From Thoreauomyces humboldtii (taxonomy: Eukaryota > Chytridiomycota > Chytridiomycetes > Spizellomycetales > Powellomycetaceae), in NCBI GenBank assembly GCA_027596035.1, contig JADGJA010000141.1:1-37683 (forward strand): 37,683 nt of DNA, read 5' to 3'. The position numbers were made by a program, and so were the translations under genes. Shown one piece after another: positions 33,101 through 37,683 of this stretch (position 1 is the stretch's first letter; each line of letters opens with the position of its first letter). The notes below the pieces were generated by a model, which worked only from the letters and a program-made list of their open reading frames with translations, was not told the origin of the DNA and made no database searches.

Positions 33101-33826
33101 GTTGTGGACCGCGAGTCAAAAACCCTGTCACCAGAAAACCGTCGCAAAAGACTCGACGACATCACCATCCGAGGCGCGCACATCGAGGACCTGTCCCTAG
33201 ATTTCACCCTACCCGGATACCCCGACACGGAGCTCCTTCCCGACGGTCGATCCGTCGACGTGACCCTCGACAACGTGGAAGAGTACATCGACAGCGTGGT
33301 GGAGCACTCGGTGGGAACTGGCGTGACCCCTCAGATCGAAGCCTTCCGAAAGGGATTCGACCTCGTGTTCCCGAGCAGCGACCTCCGAAGCTTCACGGTC
33401 CAGGAACTCGCCGTCCTGGTCGGTGGAACCGGTGACGACGGACCAGGGGGTGCCTCGGACCTCCACTGGAGCGCCTCGAGTCTCAAGGATGCGGTCAAGG
33501 CCGACCACGGATACAACTCGGAGTCAGCCACCATCGCCCATCTCCTGACCTACATGGCCGGACTGGACAGGGTCCAGAGGAGAGAGTTTCTGCAGTTCGT
33601 GACGGGAAGTCCGAAGCTTCCCATCGGTGGGTTCTCGTCCCTCACTCCTCCTCTCACGGTCGTGAGGAAGACGGTCGAAGCTTCAAGCGGTCCCGATGCG
33701 TATCTGCCCAGCGTCATGACGTGCGTCAACTACCTCAAGGTCCCCGATTACTCTAGCTTCGCTGTCATGAAGGCGAGGTTCGACGTGGCGGTCAGGGAAG
33801 GTCAGGGATGCTTTCATTTGTCGTGA
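27149..33826 (+). CDS. UFD4: HECT-type E3 ubiquitin ligase, UFD4/TRIP12 family
   Basis: Five exons join in frame: 27149-27426, 27502-28202, 28256-28792, 28861-31325 and 31397-33826, giving about 2136 aa, close to TRIP12. The first 230 residues are basic and Ser-rich with likely nuclear signals (EPPSKRPR at the exon 1-2 joint, EPPSKRQRK soon after). Residues about 300-560 are ARM/HEAT helices (FAEMLRQMKQSADPTTQMIA, LACRCLSNLIEAHP, VEQTVRALDRIVDWSW), the substrate-reading part in this family. Acidic runs end exon 4. The HECT domain is about 1700-2136: LLEVEFFDEVGTGLGPTLEF, YPDTELLPDG, TLDNVEEYIDSVV and the catalytic Cys2103 in LPSVMTCVNYLKVPDYS; the C-terminus is FHLS. It would catalyse ubiquitin transfer in the ubiquitin-fusion degradation pathway and N-degron turnover, judging by yeast Ufd4. 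The assignment is strong. Confidence 0.95.
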
Positions 33827-34038
33827 TGAAGGGTGAGACTCCAACCTTTCTCTTGCGTTGTGCGTTTATTTGTATTGTCTGTTTGTTGCCCTTCTTTTTG
33901 CCTCTTCCCCTTTAGCATGACCCAGTTTGCTTGTAAATATACCGAATTATTAAACGAAATAGCAACTAGTCTATATGTACATGTAAACAAAGTATAATGA
34001 TGGATGCTGCTTATCCGTGTGTCGATGCTCTAGCCTCG

Positions 34039-35067
34039 TCAGTTGTCGTCCCTCTCGTAGATTAAAGCATGTCCTTCCTCGGTGACCCGAAACCCGGTCT
34101 TCAGATACATCTTGATCGCATGGGTCTTCTCGCTGTTGACGGTCAAGCGCAATGCATCGATCCCATCCACGCGGTCAAACGAGTCCTGGATCCAGGTCAT
34201 CATCTGCGTGCCTCTTCCCTTGTTCCTCTCGCTCTCCGATATCCCGACGTACTCGATGCATGCCTTGGAAGTGTCGCCTTCTCGACACACGATAGCGTAG
34301 CCTATCGGCGACGATCGGGAGTGGGTGGATTCGAAGAATCCGAACAGCCAGTTATGGGACACTCCGTCAAAGTCGGACATGGTTTCCCGAGTCACGGATG
34401 GATTCGTGAAGCACGCGTGATGCAGTGTCATGACGGCTTCCGTGTCGACGGGACTGTCGGAGGGGACGACGAGTCGGATGGATCCTGATCCACGTGAAGG
34501 CCAATCTGCCGACACTGCAGTATCCTCGGTGCCATGGGTCAAGTGGGTCTGGACCTCGAGCGTCTTCCATACCGACACCTTCTTGAACCCTTCCTCCTCC
34601 AGCACGTCCATGACATCCGTGGCGCTAGCTTCCTGGTACGCGATGATTTCCCTGATCGCCTTCGGAACCGTTCCCAGGACATCTCTCACCACCCTTCTGA
34701 TCGCCCGCACGTCCACGCCGAACGGTCCGTGAAGGGGCGCGGTGGCCCTCTCCAGGTTCAGGTCGTATCCCAGCATGGCCATCATTCCCCCGTCCCGATC
34801 AAAGTGGCCCCACCACGTCCGGAACGGGTCGGTCTCGAAGTCGGCGAGGTCCGACCGGATGCCTTCTACGGTCGATCGGAGGTGGAGACAGTGTTGGGAG
34901 GGAAGCGAATTGTGACGGGCTGCAAAGGCGAGGAAGGTTGGGAGGGTCTGCTCGGTGCAGAGGACGAGGGCCGTTGGTGGTGTGGCGAGGCGACGGGAAG
35001 TGGAGAGGATGGAGGTCGAGGTTGAGGAAGAGACGTGAATATCGCCCTTGAGCTCGTTCCCCGACAT
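34039..35067 (-). CDS. Double-GNAT N-acetyltransferase
   Basis: A single-exon frame of 342 aa from the ATG at 35067. The C-terminal half (about residues 198-340) is a clear GNAT fold: an N-terminal strand and helix (IRLVVPSDSPVDTEAVMTLH), GYAIVCREG, then motif A EYVGISESERNKGRGTQMM with the acetyl-CoA loop R-x-x-G-x-G, LRLTVNSEKTHAIKMYLKTG and F-R-V-T-E-E-G. The N-terminal half has the same order of elements in degenerate form (GGMMAMLGYDLN, RRVVRDVLGTVPKAIREIIA, VMDVLEEEGFKKV) without an acetyl-CoA loop, so it looks like an inactive first GNAT domain. Tandem GNAT proteins are known, for example mycothiol synthase in actinobacteria. The substrate cannot be told. It converges on UFD4 with a 212-bp gap between the two stops. 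Confidence 0.88.
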   Translation of the reverse strand: MSGNELKGDIHVSSSTSTSILSTSRRLATPPTALVLCTEQTLPTFLAFAARHNSLPSQHCLHLRSTVEGIRSDLADFETDPFRTWWGHFDRDGGMMAMLGYDLNLERATAPLHGPFGVDVRAIRRVVRDVLGTVPKAIREIIAYQEASATDVMDVLEEEGFKKVSVWKTLEVQTHLTHGTEDTAVSADWPSRGSGSIRLVVPSDSPVDTEAVMTLHHACFTNPSVTRETMSDFDGVSHNWLFGFFESTHSRSSPIGYAIVCREGDTSKACIEYVGISESERNKGRGTQMMTWIQDSFDRVDGIDALRLTVNSEKTHAIKMYLKTGFRVTEEGHALIYERDDN

Positions 35068-35592
35068 GGGGTTTCGAGCTTCTAGAAGTATGAGTTGAAC
35101 GTTCTCTTCTTGTCTTGGAACTTCCTGACCGTCATTGCCGAAGATCAGCGAGGGGTTGTCGGGGGTCCTCCGAGGAACTCCACTACTTGTACAGCTGCGT
35201 TATCCGCCCTGAAAGACTGCTTTGGACACATCGTACGGTAAGCTGCGCTCTGGACATTCCTTAGCGTACGCTGCTCTCTGGACACATCTCTCGACGAGTG
35301 AGGAAGCGTACCAGAGGGAACCAGGGTTGCCAATGCCTTTCTTCAACATGGTTGCTGGATACGTTATTTGCTTCCGCCGGATCTTCGAGCTCTCCCTTCT
35401 CCACTTTCACCTTCTACGAGCCCTGCCACCTGAGTTCTCCTAATTCGCGGGAGCCATGCAAGCTGAGAGTCCTGTTCTCTGTTGCGTCGTAGACTTGAGT
35501 GACAGAGCTTGCCATGGACTCAGATATGGGTTATGCTTATGGGATTGCGAGTGACCAGCAAAGTTGAAGCGGATAAGCGTATGAGGGCTCCT

Positions 35593-35738
35593 GGATGGGT
35601 TCGAACCACCTGGCAATGCATTGCTGCAAATACCCCGTATCGGTACGGCAGAAGACTGAAAGGACCAGACAAGTATAAGGATGGGTTCGAACCACCTCGC
35701 GATGCCCGCAGCAAAGCCCCGTTTCCATACGGCAGGAG
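35593..35738 (-). repeat. Pair of diverged repeats with a tRNA-like T-arm
   Basis: Two related units, 35593-35654 and 35679-35738, share an identical 19-bp start (GGATGGGTTCGAACCACCT) and similar ends (ACGGCAGAAG and ACGGCAGGAG), with patchy identity between. On the minus strand each has GGTGG-TTCGAAC-CCATC, a five-pair T-stem with a seven-base T-loop matching the internal B box of tRNA genes. I could not fold a complete tRNA: spacing to a candidate 5' acceptor strand is too short. A tRNA-derived short element or decayed tRNA is a reasonable guess. Confidence 0.55.
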
Positions 35739-35821
35739 TTGGGACCACCAATCAGACATTGTCTCCAGTCAGACAGTCAGAAAGGCTGACGGTCCTGACC
35801 CCCCGGATTTGCAAGGGGGGG

Positions 35822-35914
35822 GCTGCAAGATTCGACTCGGAACTGCCTAAGGCGCGCAGAACGAGGGGGGGCTGCAAGATTCGACTCGGAACTGCCTAAG
35901 GCGCGCAAAACGAG
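35822..35914. repeat. 49-bp tandem duplication
   Basis: The unit beginning GCTGCAAGATTCGACTCGGA occurs at 35822 and again at 35871, both preceded by a run of G and followed by CTGCCTAAGGCGCGCA. The 44 bp compared differ at one base (CAGAACGAG against CAAAACGAG). Near-identity means a recent duplication. Confidence 0.9.
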
Positions 35915-36257
35915 AGAGGCCTCAAGCGTAGCCCATACAGCGGGTCCGGGCACGTGCTCTCGTTCCGATGTCCTATCCTAAGCGTTGGAACCTGAAGAGT
36001 TGAGTGGGTTCAAAGAGTTTGGCGGATGGGGGTTGGGAGGAAGGGCGAGGGACGGGGGCTATTTATTGGGTTTTGGTCTGGCTGCGAGCGCACGGTGGGG
36101 AAAGCGAGTGGAACGGGCGGGGCCAGCGTGCAGTGGGCTGAGTCGGTGGAGCAGTCATCATCTGTGGAACGTGGTGGGGCAGATGGTGGCACGCGTTGTG
36201 TAAGCGACGCGTTGCAGACTGTGAGTGCTGAACCGTATACTGTACTGTACACTGCAG

Positions 36258-36275
36258 GAACTGCGGCCGCAGTTC
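36258..36275. repeat. Perfect 18-bp palindrome
   Basis: GAACTGCGGCCGCAGTTC is its own reverse complement. It lies just after a TGTACTGTACAC stretch. It could be a dimeric protein-binding site or chance. Confidence 0.6.
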
Positions 36276-36396
36276 TGGCTGGTGGACACGCTGTCCTTGT
36301 GGAACGTGTTGGCTGAGTTTCGCTTTGTGCGATGTGAGCTGATGGAAGATACATTGTATGTGTCGAGGTCCACACAGCGAGCGAGCGACGGAGATT

Positions 36397-36427
36397 GCGC
36401 GCGCAGCAGTGATATGACTGCGCGCGC
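36397..36427. repeat. Strong GC hairpin (10-bp stem, 11-nt loop)
   Basis: GCGCGCGCAG at 36397-36406 and CTGCGCGCGC at 36418-36427 pair perfectly around the loop CAGTGATATGA. There is no T-run after it, and it is not next to a known gene end, so no terminator role is claimed. Confidence 0.6.
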
Positions 36428-37531
36428 TTCCCATCAACAGTAAATCCCTGTGCAGAACTGGGAGGTGAGTCACACAGTCTCCCTTCTGACGCGCAGCAAG
36501 TTCTGCCAGTTGCGCAGCAACGCGAGGCGTACAACTGCTTCTGTTCAAGCTCCTGCAGGGTACCGGTAGCCATATCTTCTCGTCTACAGGAACCCACCTA
36601 CTAGAGCAATGGGTGTGGTGTGCCGGCTCTCCAAGCAGCCTGGAGCCACGGGCCCGAAACCCCCATCTGGGAATCCGGTCTTGTATGGAGTGCCTGGACA
36701 AACGCAGGTGCACCAAGAACCATAGAGTTGATCCACTGCCGTCCAAAGCCGGTGACCTCGAAGCACAAAAGAGGGATGCGTTTGGGCCTTCATTCTTTTG
36801 ACCGTTTGATGTTCGATGGCCTTCAGGTCAAGCAAGCAGTGCCTTTGCATCGGAAATTCTGCATGCTCGCGCTCCGTGATGTCGCAAGCTACAGTATGAA
36901 CCCCCTTCGTCGTTCGAAGCCAGACTGACCTGAACCCTCATGCAACGAACTAGCATCAAACTTGCTCGCGTATTCCTACGAATTCTCCCGATTTGAAGAC
37001 CTGGCCTTTCCTCCATGACCGAAAGTAAGATCGAACACACCAATTTCACCATCCCCTGTCGCCCTTCGGCGGAGAATCATTCGGATTCCCACGACCTTGA
37101 GCATGCATCCACCACCCCTCCACACCTTCATTGGCCTCCACAGTGGGCCCCCACACCATGTCCGCCATCCCTCTCGTTGCCTCACTCATCAAAATGTCTC
37201 ATGGCCCACAAAAGAAATGGGATCAGCCGAGAATCAACTCGGGACCACTCGCACCTTATAGTTTACATATCCATCTCGCCAACAAGAACTCTTCGATTTG
37301 CCCCATACAATTATCGCTGCCTTGGCTATCGAAATTGTTGTTGCCGCTAAGCTTGCACACGAAAGGCACGAGTCACCTGCATATTGTACATGTACGTCCT
37401 CTGAAGGTTGAGGTGCCGCGATTTCGCCTTGTATTGCAGGCAATCTTGAGCGCAGCATCTTTGGCTGAGCATCTCAGTCTCTCACATCCCATCTTCTGCC
37501 CTGCGTGTCGAAAATTCCGACCAAGATTTAT

Positions 37532-37546
37532 CCCCCCCCCCCCCCC
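37532..37546. repeat. Homopolymer run of 15 C
   Basis: A run of 15 consecutive C on the plus strand. Length in such runs is easily misread in sequencing. Confidence 0.8.
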
Positions 37547-37619
37547 AACCGCCAGCCGCGTTTTTGTCTTCACCGCCTCGATGGTATCCGCCCTGAGGCG
37601 TTGTCGGCTTGGAAGGCTT

Positions 37620-37683
37620 TTAGGTCTTGGAGTAAGCAGAAGGCGCATCGTAACCGGAGTACGAAGAGCCAGAGTTGTAAGAG
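37620..37683 (-). CDS. 3' end of an unknown gene (Ser/Tyr/Gly-rich C-terminus)
   Basis: The last 20 codons and a TAA stop of a minus-strand frame that enters from beyond the right edge. It reads SYNSGSSYSGYDAPSAYSKT, a Ser/Tyr/Gly-rich tail of the kind seen at the ends of some RNA-binding or prion-like proteins. Family cannot be told from so little, and chance is possible, but the biased composition right up to a stop supports a real end. Confidence 0.4.
   Translation of the reverse strand, partial: SYNSGSSYSGYDAPSAYSKT

Larger units (their letters stand above)
35068..37619. other. Gene-poor stretch with repeats
   Basis: About 2.5 kb without a supported coding gene. Open frames are short, overlap on both strands and carry no domain motif. 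It holds the tRNA-like repeat pair (35593-35738), a 49-bp tandem duplication (35822-35914), a perfect 18-bp palindrome (36258-36275), a 10-bp-stem hairpin (36397-36427) and a run of 15 C (37532-37546). Confidence 0.6.

Noticed and set aside
1..37683. CRISPR arrays, operons, riboswitches, bacterial terminators
   Set aside because: Spliceosomal introns and gene families show a eukaryotic nuclear region; no regularly spaced repeats of CRISPR type are seen.

Overview
This window looks like GC-rich nuclear DNA of a fungus. The main reasons are a Clr2-type silencing gene (a family I know from fungal SHREC-type heterochromatin complexes), a full-length UFD4/TRIP12-type HECT ligase, a Thr/Pro-rich secreted wall-type protein, and short spliceosomal introns (about 53-104 nt, nearly all GT-AG). 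The phylum is not settled by sequence reading alone. F-box-like plus ankyrin proteins and a CH-CH-GAR giant would suit a zoosporic (chytrid-type) fungus, but a basidiomycete cannot be excluded. All exon joins below were worked out by eye from splice consensus, frame and family fit.

Layout: 24-467 (+) small F-box-like protein. 611-11509 (-) giant actin/microtubule cross-linker with paired calponin-homology (CH) domains, a very long helical rod and a C-terminal GAR domain, about 3551 aa in four exons, one of them 8.77 kb. 11800-13133 (-) UDP-glucose 4-epimerase of bacterial type, five exons. 13134-14584 no gene seen. 14585-16930 (-) secreted Thr-rich repeat protein, four exons. 16931-17955 no gene seen. 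17956-20972 (-) M1-family zinc metallopeptidase with a HEAT-like C-terminus, six exons. 20973-21441 upstream region with an 18-bp purine repeat. 21442-23089 (+) F-box-like/ankyrin locus that is split by a frame break. 23440-23645 (-) Ty3/gypsy polymerase relic. 24128-26194 (-) Clr2-like gene carrying two in-frame stops, hence called a pseudogene. 27149-33826 (+) UFD4/TRIP12-like HECT E3 ligase, five exons, about 2136 aa. 34039-35067 (-) double-GNAT acetyltransferase. 35068-37619 gene-poor stretch with tRNA-like and tandem repeats, a perfect palindrome and a strong hairpin. 37620-37683 (-) 3' end of another gene.

The genes do not form a pathway; this is an ordinary eukaryotic gene neighbourhood. 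The most notable items are the spectraplakin-like giant in a probable fungus, two intron-bearing enzymes of bacterial type (the epimerase and the M1 peptidase), the decayed silencing gene lying close to a retroelement relic and a broken ankyrin gene, and the tRNA-like repeat cluster near the right end.
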